Source of the DNA: Agrobacterium tumefaciens
Lineage (GTDB): Bacteria > Pseudomonadota > Alphaproteobacteria > Rhizobiales > Rhizobiaceae
DNA length: 64,000 bases
Assembly: GCA_017744915.1 (NCBI GenBank)
Contig: JAGIAH010000010.1
Span: forward strand, 94,258 to 158,257
Reading direction: 5' to 3'
A program made the translations under genes and the position numbers. The notes below the pieces were generated by a model. It saw only the letters and a list, made by a program, of their open reading frames with translations, did no database searches and was not told the DNA's origin. Below, in pieces: positions 39,608-47,866 of this stretch. Position 1 is the stretch's first letter. Each line of letters begins with the position of its first letter.

Positions 39608-39627
39608 TTTTTTGCGATGCGCACGTT
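39602..39627 (+). promoter_or_regulatory. EcfG-type promoter of phyR, perfect match
   Basis: GGAAC, 17 nt (starting with a T-run), CGTT. The predicted start is about 40 bp before the phyR ATG at 39674. Autoregulation of phyR by its own sigma factor is known in this family of circuits. Confidence 0.8.
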
Positions 39628-39673
39628 GCTATCTCGGGTTTGCGTTGCAGGCCGCATGAAAGGGGAGAATTCC

Positions 39674-40468
39674 ATGTCAGTTTCTACACGCATCGCACCG
39701 CACCTGCCATATCTTCGCAGGTTCGCGCGTGCCGTTTGCGGCTCACAATCGACGGGCGATGCCTATGTTGCGGCAACGCTTGAAGCTCTGATCGCCGATA
39801 TCAGCATTTTCCCGCAGACAAGCAGCGATCGCGTTTCGCTCTATCAATTGTTCGTATCGATCTTTAGTTCCGTCACGATCAATATTAAGACCGATGAAAA
39901 CCTCTCAGGATGGGAAAAACGCGCCTCGGCCAACCTCGCGGCCGTGCCGGCGCTTGCCCGCCAGGCTTTCCTTTTAACGACGGTCGAAGAGTTCACGCCT
40001 GCGGAAGCCGCAGAGGTTCTGAAGGTCTCCGAGGATCAGGTCGGCGGACTGATCGACGAGGCGGCATCGGAAATCGCCCGGCAGGTTGCGACCGATATCA
40101 TGATCATCGAGGACGAGCCTCTGATCGCCATGGATATAGAGCAGATGGTTACCGATCTCGGCCACCGCGTCACGGGCATCGCCCGCACCCATACGGAAGC
40201 GCTCGATCTCTTCCACCGCACCCAGCCGAAGATGATCCTGGCCGATATCCAGCTCGCAGACGGCAGTTCCGGTCTTGATGCGATGAAGGATATTCTGCAG
40301 ATGACGTCCCTGCCGGTGATCTTCATCACGGCTTTCCCCGAACGCCTTTTGACGGGTGAGCGGCCGGAGCCGACGTTCCTTGTAACGAAACCCTTCAACC
40401 CGGACATGGTGAAAGCACTTATCAGCCAGGCCCTGTTTTTCAACGAAAGCTCACGCGTCGCGGCGTGA
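39674..40468 (+). CDS. phyR: General stress response regulator PhyR
   Basis: This 264-aa response regulator with a sigma-factor-like output binds NepR when phosphorylated (partner switching). The sigma-like domain fills residues 1-~135 (PHLPYLRRFARAVCGSQSTGDAY; EEFTPAEAAEVLKVSEDQVGGLI). The receiver domain fills ~140-260 with phosphoacceptor D191 (MILADIQLADG), acidic pocket EDEP and the conserved lysine in LVTKPFNPD. ATG at 39674 has an AGGGGAGA ribosome site. The upstream in-frame ATG at 39617 lies inside the EcfG promoter region and is ruled out. A kinase gene follows on the same strand. Confidence 0.95.
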   Translation: MSVSTRIAPHLPYLRRFARAVCGSQSTGDAYVAATLEALIADISIFPQTSSDRVSLYQLFVSIFSSVTINIKTDENLSGWEKRASANLAAVPALARQAFLLTTVEEFTPAEAAEVLKVSEDQVGGLIDEAASEIARQVATDIMIIEDEPLIAMDIEQMVTDLGHRVTGIARTHTEALDLFHRTQPKMILADIQLADGSSGLDAMKDILQMTSLPVIFITAFPERLLTGERPEPTFLVTKPFNPDMVKALISQALFFNESSRVAA

Positions 40469-40494
40469 AATCTGCCGAAACCGCAGCCTGACCG

Positions 40495-40519
40495 GGAACC
40501 AGTGTGGCGCCCGGGCGTT
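40495..40519 (+). promoter_or_regulatory. EcfG-type promoter of the HWE-type kinase, perfect match
   Basis: GGAAC, 16 nt, CGTT lies in the 94-bp gap between phyR and the kinase gene. The predicted transcription start is about 40 bp before the kinase start, so the kinase can be transcribed independently of phyR during stress. Confidence 0.7.
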
Positions 40520-40562
40520 GGCGGTTACGGTCGTGGGGCTTCCCGCGGCTTTCTGCAAGGAG

Positions 40563-41549
40563 ATGAATTTGCATCGGCTGGCGTGGCATAATGCGGAGAG
40601 GGACGAAAGCGAACTTCACGATTCGCTCGTCCTCGCCTTGCTCGATTCCGGTGAGACAGTGATGCTGCAGGACTGGAACCGCGATTATATCTTCGTGGCC
40701 AACCTGCCGGATGTCTGGAAACTGCCGACGGATTCGCGCCCGACCGATGAAAACCTGTTCGGCAACGATCTCTCCGCCCGGCTGACCGAGCTCAAGAAGG
40801 ACATGAACACGGCGGGCAACCGCGGCATGCTGGAAGTCAATGCCGGCAATGATCGCGTCTTCCAGTTTCATGTTCATTCCACCTTCAATCAGTCAAACCA
40901 GATGGTGATGAAAACCACCATCCGCGAGGTGACGGCGGAAAGGCGGCGCGAGCAGCTTCTGCGCTCGCTGCTGCGCGAGGTCAGCCATCGTTCCAAGAAC
41001 CTTCTCGCGATTATCCAGAGCCTTGCGGGCCAGACGGCCCGCTTCAGCCTCACCAAGGATGATTTTCTGCGCAAGTTCCGCGGCCGGCTGCATGCCCTTG
41101 CCCAGAGCCAGGATCTCATCACGGATTCGGACTGGCGGGGCGCGCGCATATTCGAGCTTCTGCGCCAGCAATTCGATCTTTATGTGCCGGAATATCCGAA
41201 CCTCATCCATATGGAAGGCGAAAACCTGCTGCTCAACCCGAATGGTGCGCTTTATATCGGGCTTGCCTTCCATGAGCTGGTCGTCAACACCGTCAGCCAT
41301 AGCGGCAACCTTGCCTATCACCCGCCGATCTCTCTTCAGTGTCGCCAGGAGGGTGATTTTTATGTGGTCGAATGGAATGAGCCGATGATGCCGTCGAAAG
41401 AACCGGCGGAGGCTCGGCGCGGCAGCTTTGGCAGCGTCGTGCTGGAAAAGGTCGTTCCGTCCGCATTGGGGGGAAGCGCCGAATACCAGCTGACGCCGGA
41501 GCGGATCGTCTACCGGCTGACATTTCCCTCCGGCGACGGTGCGGATTAG
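40563..41549 (+). CDS. HWE/HisKA_2-type sensor histidine kinase linked to PhyR
   Basis: This 328-aa soluble kinase has no membrane segment. An N-terminal PAS-like part (residues ~10-120; LLDSGETVMLQDWNRDYIFVANLPDVW) is followed by the HisKA_2 phosphoacceptor helix with H142 (REVSHRSKNLLAIIQSLAG) and an HWE-type ATPase domain (FHELVVNTVSHSGNL; WNEP; GSFGSVVLEKVVP). Such kinases phosphorylate PhyR. Start choice is uncertain: AAGGAG at 40557-40562 abuts the ATG at 40563, but sits six bases from an in-frame TTG at 40569, which may be the real start. A farther TTG at 40518 overlaps the promoter -10 and is excluded. Confidence 0.88.
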   Translation: MNLHRLAWHNAERDESELHDSLVLALLDSGETVMLQDWNRDYIFVANLPDVWKLPTDSRPTDENLFGNDLSARLTELKKDMNTAGNRGMLEVNAGNDRVFQFHVHSTFNQSNQMVMKTTIREVTAERRREQLLRSLLREVSHRSKNLLAIIQSLAGQTARFSLTKDDFLRKFRGRLHALAQSQDLITDSDWRGARIFELLRQQFDLYVPEYPNLIHMEGENLLLNPNGALYIGLAFHELVVNTVSHSGNLAYHPPISLQCRQEGDFYVVEWNEPMMPSKEPAEARRGSFGSVVLEKVVPSALGGSAEYQLTPERIVYRLTFPSGDGAD

Positions 41550-41599
41550 TGAGGTCATGGCGCCGCGCGGGCTTGGCCTCTTGCGTGGGCGCAACAAAA

Positions 41600-41625
41600 A
41601 GCACGGCCCACAGGGGAGCCGTGCT
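41600..41625. terminator. Intrinsic terminator between two kinase genes
   Basis: An 8-bp stem (41600-41607 with 41618-41625) is followed by ATTTTTA and preceded by AAAAA, so it can act on both strands. It lies 50 bp after the PhyR-linked kinase and before the convergent second kinase. Confidence 0.75.
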
Positions 41626-41833
41626 ATTTTTATGACAGGTTTTCAGGGGTGAAACCTGTTTATTTTCAGCCAAGCTTCAGGCGGGGACGGGGGAATTGCT
41701 TGGCCTGAGATAAAAACACGCCTGATCGGATTTGGTTCCCGAAAAATGCATTTTTTTAACATTTCGCAGGATGCCGCCCTTTTTCGCGCGATTTTTCTCT
41801 CGTTCGCGCGACCTCGGTCCGAAAGTGGCGGCC

Positions 41834-43558
41834 TCAATGCGTGCCTGTCTGTTCCGATCGTTTGGGTACGAAATAGCGCAGCGGTGCTTCCAGCGACCAT
41901 TCGAAGCCGGTCTCGCGATATTCCGTTACCACCTGTCCGCCGAAGGCGCCTTCCGCATGCCGTTTGATGACCGTGGTGCCGAAGCCGCTGCGGCTCGGCT
42001 CGCGCGCCGGTGGACCGCCGGTTTCGGTCCAGACGAGATGGAGCATCTGCCTTCCGTCTTTTTCGAGCGACTGCCAGCGCAGGGTGATTGTCCCGTAGGG
42101 AACCGACAGGGCGCCATATTTGATGGAGTTCGTGGTCAGCTCATGGATCACCAGGCCGAAATTCTGCGCCGCTTCCGGGGAGAGCATGAAATCATCTCCC
42201 GTCAGCACGAAGCGCTGTGACACGGTGCCGAAAACATCGAGATGGGTCTCGATCAGCCGGCGGATCGGCAGGCCCTGCCATTGAACCTCCGCCAAGGCCC
42301 GGATCGACATGCCAAGACCGCGCAGGCGGTGATCCACTTCCTTCTGGAATTCCGGAATGCTCTTATTTTCCCGTCCCAACTGCCGGATCATCGCCTGAAC
42401 CAGCGTCAGAATGTTTTTGGAGCGGTGCACCAGCTCATGCAGCAGCAGTTGCAGGCGCTCTTCCGTCTGGCTTCTGTCGAAGGAGGCATTGGAAAGGGCG
42501 ATGGCGACCTGGTTGGCTTCCTTTATCTTTGTATCGACGGGGGCGACGATCTCGCCTTCGCCGATGCGTTCGGCCATCAGGGTCAGGTCGCGAATGGAGC
42601 TGCGCAATTGCCGGCCGACCAGATAAGCGCCACCGATGGCAATCAGCACCAGCATCAGGCTGCCGATCATCATCTGCCGCCAGGTGTCTATCAGCGCCGC
42701 TTGGCTTGCGGCAAGCGGACCCCACATCACCGTTTTCCATTGCCAGCCCGGCAATTGCGCATAGGCATAGAGATTTCCCTTGCCGTCAAAAAAATTGCCG
42801 CTGAAGGCCTGCATTTCCGAAAGGACGTCGGGGGTGACAAACGGCTTGCCCACTTCCGCCTCATCGGGCGCGCTGGAAGCGACGACACGGTTGGTGCCGT
42901 CAATGATGGCGACCGCCCAGTTGCGCGGCAGGTTTTCCGTGGGGATGAGCCGGCTCAAATCGCTGGTATTCTGCGTCAGGATCAGGGCGTCTCCGGCGGG
43001 GTCAAGGTCCGGGCCGAGCGGCATGGTGACGTTGAACACCCATTCCTTGCTGGTTGAGCCGAAAAACATGTCCGAGACGGTGATACGGCGGGAGTCGATC
43101 GCCCTCCCCAAATTGGCTTCCGCCGGCACCTTGCCGAGCGGCTGGCCATAGGGCACGCGCGTATTGAGACGCTGCTGGCCATCCTTGGTGGCGAGAATGG
43201 CGTAGAGGCCTTCCCGTTTCAGACTGTCGGCGACGCGTCCCTGAAACGCGGCGAGATTGCCGCTTTCGAGTTCCGGAAATTGCGACAGAAGATTGAGCGA
43301 GGTGGCGATTTCCTGCAGGCGGCGGTCGATGTTGCGGGAGACCACCCGCACATCCTCGATTGTTTCCCGTTGCAGGTCATCGCGCTTTTCGGCTTCCAGA
43401 CGCAGCATCAAATAGCCGCCGAAAAGAATGAGCGGCAGGGTAATGACGGTTGCCATCACCACCAGATAGGTACCGATGGAGGCAGTAGGGAAAAAATTCG
43501 CGCTGCGCCGCCGCAAGGCCGAGATCATGTCTTTCAGTCTGTCGCCGGGTCGAGGCAT
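41834..43558 (-). CDS. Membrane sensor histidine kinase, HWE/HisKA_2 type, with periplasmic sensor domain
   Basis: This 574-aa sensor kinase has a first membrane helix at about residues 29-52, a ~240-residue periplasmic domain of double-Cache type (57-295), a second helix at ~297-316, a HAMP linker (~317-365), then the phosphoacceptor helix with H378 (LLLHELVHRSKNILTLVQAM) and a HATPase domain (FGLVIHELTTNSIKYGAL; GFGTTVIKRHAEGAFGG). The architecture matches kinases that feed the PhyR general stress pathway. No response regulator is adjacent on its strand, and PhyR is encoded 1.4 kb away, so PhyR is the likely target. The stimulus is unknown. Confidence 0.88.
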   Translation of the reverse strand: MPRPGDRLKDMISALRRRSANFFPTASIGTYLVVMATVITLPLILFGGYLMLRLEAEKRDDLQRETIEDVRVVSRNIDRRLQEIATSLNLLSQFPELESGNLAAFQGRVADSLKREGLYAILATKDGQQRLNTRVPYGQPLGKVPAEANLGRAIDSRRITVSDMFFGSTSKEWVFNVTMPLGPDLDPAGDALILTQNTSDLSRLIPTENLPRNWAVAIIDGTNRVVASSAPDEAEVGKPFVTPDVLSEMQAFSGNFFDGKGNLYAYAQLPGWQWKTVMWGPLAASQAALIDTWRQMMIGSLMLVLIAIGGAYLVGRQLRSSIRDLTLMAERIGEGEIVAPVDTKIKEANQVAIALSNASFDRSQTEERLQLLLHELVHRSKNILTLVQAMIRQLGRENKSIPEFQKEVDHRLRGLGMSIRALAEVQWQGLPIRRLIETHLDVFGTVSQRFVLTGDDFMLSPEAAQNFGLVIHELTTNSIKYGALSVPYGTITLRWQSLEKDGRQMLHLVWTETGGPPAREPSRSGFGTTVIKRHAEGAFGGQVVTEYRETGFEWSLEAPLRYFVPKRSEQTGTH

Positions 43559-43690
43559 ACAAAAAACTCCGGCAGTTATGGCATTGTTACGGCACGGATA
43601 ATACCGTGCCGTCCCCCTTTAGCAATGCCTGATTTCTTGCCGCCGGCCGCGGCGGTGCGCCGCAATTGCATCCGTATCGTTGAAAAAATC

Positions 43691-43716
43691 GGAACTATTT
43701 CAACGACCAACCCGTT
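43691..43716 (+). promoter_or_regulatory. EcfG-type promoter of the PRC-barrel gene, perfect match
   Basis: GGAAC, 17 nt, CGTT lies about 80 bp before the ATG at 43796. It is intergenic, correctly oriented, and next to the stress-response locus. Confidence 0.78.
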
Positions 43717-43795
43717 TGCCAGACGAACCGGCCGAGGAGCGGACACGACATTCATCACCGCCGGCCAGTTGAGAACGATGAAAGGAAGGTACGAA

Positions 43796-44380
43796 ATGGC
43801 AAAGAAACTCATGATACTCGTCACCGCCGCCCTGATGGGCACGACGGCTTTCGCGCCACTGGCCATCGCTCAAGGCACCACCCAGCCCGCACCGGCAAAT
43901 CCGGGCGCGCAGACGGAACCGACAACCCCGCCCGCCACCCCGATGACGCCTGCGGCTCCGGCGGCACCTTCGGCCAATGACAGCGCGGCCACAACAACAG
44001 GCGGCGCCTATCTGACCGAACAGGGCGAAACCCAGGTCAGCGCCAACGACTATATCGGCAAGGCGGTCTATACCGCAGCCGATGAAAGCATTGGTAACGT
44101 CACCAACCTGATCATGGAAGAAGATGGTGGTCTCGTTGCAGCCGTGATCGGTGTCGGCGGCTTCCTGGGCATCGGCGCCAAGGACGTGGCCGTTCCCATG
44201 GACAAGGTGACGATGACGCGCAACGCGCAGGATGGGACCATTCGTCTGACGACAACCGAAACGGCGGAAACGCTGAAGGGCGCACCGGAATTCAAGACGC
44301 TGGAACAGAAGGCCAGCGAAAGGAATGCGGCGATGCCGCCGGCTCCGGACAGCACGACCACATCCGCAACCAAGCCTTAA
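43796..44380 (+). CDS. Secreted PRC-barrel domain protein
   Basis: This 194-aa exported protein of unknown function has a signal peptide (AKKLMILVTAALMGTTAFAPLAIAQ, cleaved near residue 26). A low-complexity stretch rich in Pro, Ala and Thr covers ~27-75, and a PRC-barrel domain covers ~85-165 (DYIGKAVYTAADESIGNVTNLIMEEDG; GVGGFLGIGAKDVAVPMDKV). Similar proteins are frequently stress-induced in Rhizobiales, in agreement with the perfect EcfG promoter upstream. An AAAGGAAGG ribosome site fixes the start. Confidence 0.85.
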   Translation: MAKKLMILVTAALMGTTAFAPLAIAQGTTQPAPANPGAQTEPTTPPATPMTPAAPAAPSANDSAATTTGGAYLTEQGETQVSANDYIGKAVYTAADESIGNVTNLIMEEDGGLVAAVIGVGGFLGIGAKDVAVPMDKVTMTRNAQDGTIRLTTTETAETLKGAPEFKTLEQKASERNAAMPPAPDSTTTSATKP

Positions 44381-44479
44381 TCCCCAGACCTGGGGAGGCA
44401 GGAGCGGGACAGGCTTTGATCAGCCGTCTCGCGAAAGGCACCGGCCAACTGGCCGGTGCCTTTTGTTTGTCACGTCCGG

Positions 44480-45463
44480 TCAGTCCCCGGCGTTGCGGGA
44501 GGAATGCCAGGCCCAGGCGGATTTGATGATATCCGACAGGGAGTAACGGGGTTCCCAGCCGAGAACCTCTCTGGCCTTGTCATTATTGGCCACCAGCGTC
44601 GTGGAATCCCCATCGCGCCGTCCGGTATATTCGACGGGGAAGGGGCGGCCGGAGACTTCGGAAATCGCCGCCAGCAGTTCCTTTACCGTGGTGCCGGTGC
44701 CGGTGCCGAGGTTGAGCTCGACGGTTTCGCCACCTTCCAGCAGGTAATCCACCGCACGCACGTGCGCATCGGCAAGGTCGAGAATGTGGATATAGTCGCG
44801 AACGCAGGTGCCGTCGCGCGTGTCATAATCCGTGCCGAACACCTTGAAGCCCTGACGCCGGCCGAGTGCGGCCTCGATGGCGAGCGGGATCGCATGGGTC
44901 TCCGGCTTGTGCCATTCGCCGATGCGGCCTTCGAAATCAGCTCCTGCGGCATTGAAGTAGCGCAGCATTACCGAGCGTAGCCCCTTATAGGCGCTGTAAT
45001 CCTTCAGCGCCTGCTCCACCACCCATTTGGTGCGGCCATAGGGGTTGATCGGTGCCTGCCGGTGCGTCTCGTCGATCGGCACCTGTTCCGGCAATCCGTA
45101 GGTGGCGCAGGTGGAGGAGAAAACGAATGACGTGACGCCGGCATCGATGGCAGCGGAAAGCAGGTTGAGTGAGCCGATGACGTTATTGTCGTAAAAGGCG
45201 ACCGGCTGCTTGACCGATTCGCCGACTTCGATCAGCGCGGCGAAGTGGAGAACGGCCTCCGGCTTGTGCCTGGCGAAGACTTCGTCCAGCCGCGCCCGGT
45301 CGCGAATATCGCCCTGTTCGAAAGGCCCCCAGCGGACGAATTCCTCGTGCCCGTTGGACAGATTGTCGAAAACGACCGGTTCATATCCTCGCTCAGACAG
45401 GAGAAGGCAGGTGTGCGAACCGATATAGCCGGCACCGCCGACGACAAGGACTTTCTTCTTCAT
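44480..45463 (-). CDS. galE: UDP-glucose 4-epimerase
   Basis: This 327-aa epimerase interconverts UDP-glucose and UDP-galactose; the rhizobial gene is also called exoB because exopolysaccharide needs it. It shows GGAGYIGSHTCLLLSERGYE near the N-terminus, HFAALIEVGESV, SSTCATYG with the catalytic serine/threonine, and the catalytic YGRTK. The frame opens with a TTG one codon earlier, but the ATG at 45463 with AAAGG upstream is the natural start. It is a single gene with a terminator between it and the unit upstream. Confidence 0.94.
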   Translation of the reverse strand: MKKKVLVVGGAGYIGSHTCLLLSERGYEPVVFDNLSNGHEEFVRWGPFEQGDIRDRARLDEVFARHKPEAVLHFAALIEVGESVKQPVAFYDNNVIGSLNLLSAAIDAGVTSFVFSSTCATYGLPEQVPIDETHRQAPINPYGRTKWVVEQALKDYSAYKGLRSVMLRYFNAAGADFEGRIGEWHKPETHAIPLAIEAALGRRQGFKVFGTDYDTRDGTCVRDYIHILDLADAHVRAVDYLLEGGETVELNLGTGTGTTVKELLAAISEVSGRPFPVEYTGRRDGDSTTLVANNDKAREVLGWEPRYSLSDIIKSAWAWHSSRNAGD

Positions 45464-45580
45464 CAATTGCCTTTCAGAAAATTACGGACGCGCCGAGACT
45501 GTATGTCACTTTGTTCAAATAAGGGCGGCGTGGCGCAGGATGCCATCAACCAGTCTATCCTTCGCGGGTAACATAAAAAA

Positions 45581-45611
45581 AACCGCGCATCCATGGTCTG
45601 GATGCGCGGTT
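45581..45611 (-). terminator. Intrinsic terminator of the holin-like/YqjD-like operon
   Basis: A perfect 13-bp stem (45581-45593 with 45599-45611, 5-nt loop) is preceded on the plus strand by an A8 run, giving a U-tract on the minus strand. It lies 23 bp after the last gene of the operon and insulates galE. Confidence 0.88.
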
Positions 45612-45634
45612 TGCCTTATCGCGTCGCCAAGAAA

Positions 45635-46072
45635 TTACTTGGTCTTTTTGGTATTGACCCTGGTCGCCAGAAAACCCGCCGCGACAGCCACCGCAAGCGT
45701 CGCATAGGGGCGCGCCTGAATGGCCAGCGTCAGCAGCGATTGCAGGGCGAGAGGTGCAGCGGTAAGCGGTGCCGCCGTCAAAGGCGCCACGGTGGGCCTT
45801 GCGGCATAGACCCTCGGACGTTTGACGATCGCGAGTGCCACCAGCATGATGACGCCGAGCAGGAAGGCAGCGCCGGCGACAACGAGCGCCGCAGGGCCCG
45901 CGCCGACATGTTCGGCGAGATAGATCGACCCCGCCACCACGGCGGCGACGAAGGCGATCAGGAAGAAGATCGCGGTCAGAACCGACAGGATTATGGTCGC
46001 GCGCAATCGCCGTGTGACGACGCGTCCTTCGCGCTGGGTCTCCCCCAGATAGACCAGCAATGCCTCAAGCAT
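45635..46072 (-). CDS. Phage-holin-like inner-membrane protein (Holin-X type), YqjE-like
   Basis: This 145-aa membrane protein has two long hydrophobic helices (residues ~25-50 and ~58-82) and a third weaker one near the C-terminus (~120-137). The repeats PTVAPLTAAPLTAAPL occupy the linker. It resembles the putative holin superfamily member found next to YqjD/ElaB-type genes (YqjE-like). It is not evidence of a prophage: no phage genes are near. It lies 10 bp downstream of the DUF883 gene and shares its stress promoter. Confidence 0.75.
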   Translation of the reverse strand: MLEALLVYLGETQREGRVVTRRLRATIILSVLTAIFFLIAFVAAVVAGSIYLAEHVGAGPAALVVAGAAFLLGVIMLVALAIVKRPRVYAARPTVAPLTAAPLTAAPLALQSLLTLAIQARPYATLAVAVAAGFLATRVNTKKTK

Positions 46073-46082
46073 GGGCGCTGCC

Positions 46083-46427
46083 TTATCGACGCGTCAAAAG
46101 GGCGAGCACGAAACCGACGCCAACGGCGATGCCGAGTGACTGCAGCGGGTTTTTCTGGACGTGGTCGGTGAGATTGTCGTTCAGCGTGGAGATTTCGCTG
46201 CGCACGCTGTCGGCCATCTCGCCGGAAGCGGTAAGCGCGTCATCGGCGACGCGGGCAGCCTGCGCCTTCAGTTCGTGCGATGCTCCGACGCCGAGCGCCT
46301 TCACGCTCTTGGCAAGATTTGCCAGATCTTCGCGAAGCTGGGCGAGCTGAGCCGCCACATCGGCCGCATCACCGTTTTCGAGGGATTGCTGGATCTTGTC
46401 ACTCACGTTGCTGCGCACGCTTGCCAT
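46083..46427 (-). CDS. DUF883 / ElaB-YqjD family membrane-anchored protein
   Basis: This 114-aa protein has a helical, coiled-coil-like body (residues ~10-85) and one C-terminal membrane helix (PLQSLGIAVGVGFVLALLTRR). The domain arrangement and the final GxxxGxxLxLLxRR match the YqjD/ElaB family, whose E. coli members tether ribosomes to the inner membrane in stationary phase. A perfect EcfG promoter lies about 110 bp upstream. First gene of a two-gene stress unit with the holin-like protein. Confidence 0.82.
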   Translation of the reverse strand: MASVRSNVSDKIQQSLENGDAADVAAQLAQLREDLANLAKSVKALGVGASHELKAQAARVADDALTASGEMADSVRSEISTLNDNLTDHVQKNPLQSLGIAVGVGFVLALLTRR

Positions 46428-46536
46428 AAGGGAAGTCCTTCCTGAACATCATTGACGGAACGACGGCATGTCATTGATCGCCGCCGTTCATGAACCTTCG
46501 TTGCGGCGGTCGAAACACCCGCCTGTCCGTCATTCA

Positions 46537-46561
46537 AACGCGCCCATGCCGGCTTGGTTCC
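46537..46561 (-). promoter_or_regulatory. EcfG-type promoter of the YqjD-like operon, perfect match
   Basis: Minus-strand GGAAC, 16 nt, CGTT, intergenic and facing the DUF883 gene. It extends the stress regulon to a membrane-ribosome protein. Confidence 0.72.
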
Positions 46562-46709
46562 GCGCGGACATGTGTTTTCTTCGCAGCCATTTCCCCTCGG
46601 GGGTGATTTTCAGGGAATTCGGTGCCGGACATTTGTTTTCCTGTCACAAGCATCATATAAGGCCCATCATCCAAGACGGACCTTGATTTCAATCAATATG
46701 TGAAACGAC

Positions 46710-47807
46710 ATGCTGCAGACGCCCTATTACCTCATCGATAAGACAAAACTTCTTCGCAACATGGAGAAGATTGCCTATGTGCGGGAAAAATCCGGCGCCA
46801 AGGCGCTCCTGGCGCTGAAATGCTTTGCGACATGGTCGGTGTTCGATTTCATGTCGCAATATATGGACGGCACCACCTCGTCCTCGCTTTATGAAGTCCG
46901 TCTCGGCCGCGAGAAATTCGGCGGCGAGACCCACGCCTATTCCGTGGCTTACGCCGATTACGAGATCGACGAAGTCATTTCGAACGCGGACAAGATCATC
47001 TTCAATTCGATCGGCCAGCTGGAGCGCTTCGCCGACAAGGCCGCTGGCATCACCCGTGGCCTGCGCCTCAATCCGCAGGTCAGCTCCTCGAGCTTCGATC
47101 TTGCCGATCCTGCGCGCCCCTTCAGCCGTCTCGGCGAGTGGGATGTCGCCAAGGTCGACAAGGTCATGGACCGTATTTCCGGTTTCATGATCCACAACAA
47201 CTGCGAAAACAGCGATTTTTCCCTGTTCGACCGCATGTTGACCCAGATCGAGGAGAAGTTCGGATCGCTGCTGTCGCGTGCGGAATGGGTGAGCCTCGGC
47301 GGCGGCATTCATTTTACCGGCGATAATTATCCGCTCGACCAGTTCTGCGACCGCCTGCGGGAGTTCTCGGAAAAATACGGCGTGCAGGTCTATCTGGAGC
47401 CGGGCGAAGCCTCGATTACGAAGAGTACGACGCTCGAAGTGACGGTTCTCGACACGCTGTTCAATGGCAAGAACCTCGCTATCGTCGACAGCTCCATCGA
47501 AGCGCATATGCTCGATCTCTTGATCTATCGCGAAACCGCTAAGGTTTCGCCGAATGAGGGCGAACATCCTTATATGGTCTGCGGCAAGTCCTGCCTCGCC
47601 GGCGATATTTTCGGCGATTTCCGCTTCGACAAGGCGCTGAAGGTCGGTGATCGCATCTCCTTTCAGGATGCGGCCGGTTACACCATGGTCAAGAAGAACT
47701 GGTTCAACGGCGTGAAGATGCCGGCGATCGCCATCAAGGAACTGGACGGCTCGGTACGTGCCGTTCGTGAATTCGACTTTGCCGATTTCGAGCAAAGCCT
47801 GTCTTAA
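46710..47807 (+). CDS. nspC: Carboxynorspermidine decarboxylase
   Basis: This 365-aa PLP enzyme of the alanine racemase-fold decarboxylases converts carboxyspermidine (or carboxynorspermidine) to spermidine (norspermidine). The PLP lysine is K37 in LLALKCFA. The glycine-rich phosphate site is in SLGGGIHF, and the interface cysteine segment is MVCGKSCLAGD. The N-terminus MLQTPYYLIDKTKLLRNM is typical of NspC. It lies 59 bp before the partner dehydrogenase, giving the alternative spermidine pathway used by many alphaproteobacteria in place of S-adenosylmethionine decarboxylase. The ribosome site before the ATG is weak. Confidence 0.94.
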   Translation: MLQTPYYLIDKTKLLRNMEKIAYVREKSGAKALLALKCFATWSVFDFMSQYMDGTTSSSLYEVRLGREKFGGETHAYSVAYADYEIDEVISNADKIIFNSIGQLERFADKAAGITRGLRLNPQVSSSSFDLADPARPFSRLGEWDVAKVDKVMDRISGFMIHNNCENSDFSLFDRMLTQIEEKFGSLLSRAEWVSLGGGIHFTGDNYPLDQFCDRLREFSEKYGVQVYLEPGEASITKSTTLEVTVLDTLFNGKNLAIVDSSIEAHMLDLLIYRETAKVSPNEGEHPYMVCGKSCLAGDIFGDFRFDKALKVGDRISFQDAAGYTMVKKNWFNGVKMPAIAIKELDGSVRAVREFDFADFEQSLS

Positions 47808-47866
47808 ACCCTGTTTTTAACATCAACGAAGCTCATCCCTGCGGGGAAAAGGAGGCATCACCTGAA

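Noticed and set aside
40518..40568. Upstream TTG start of the kinase gene at 40518
   Set aside because: It overlaps the -10 of the EcfG promoter and lies before the predicted transcription start, so it cannot be translated from that transcript.
45635..46072. Holin-like gene as a sign of a prophage
   Set aside because: No integrase, terminase, capsid or lysis genes nearby. The gene pairs with a YqjD-like gene, an arrangement known outside phages.
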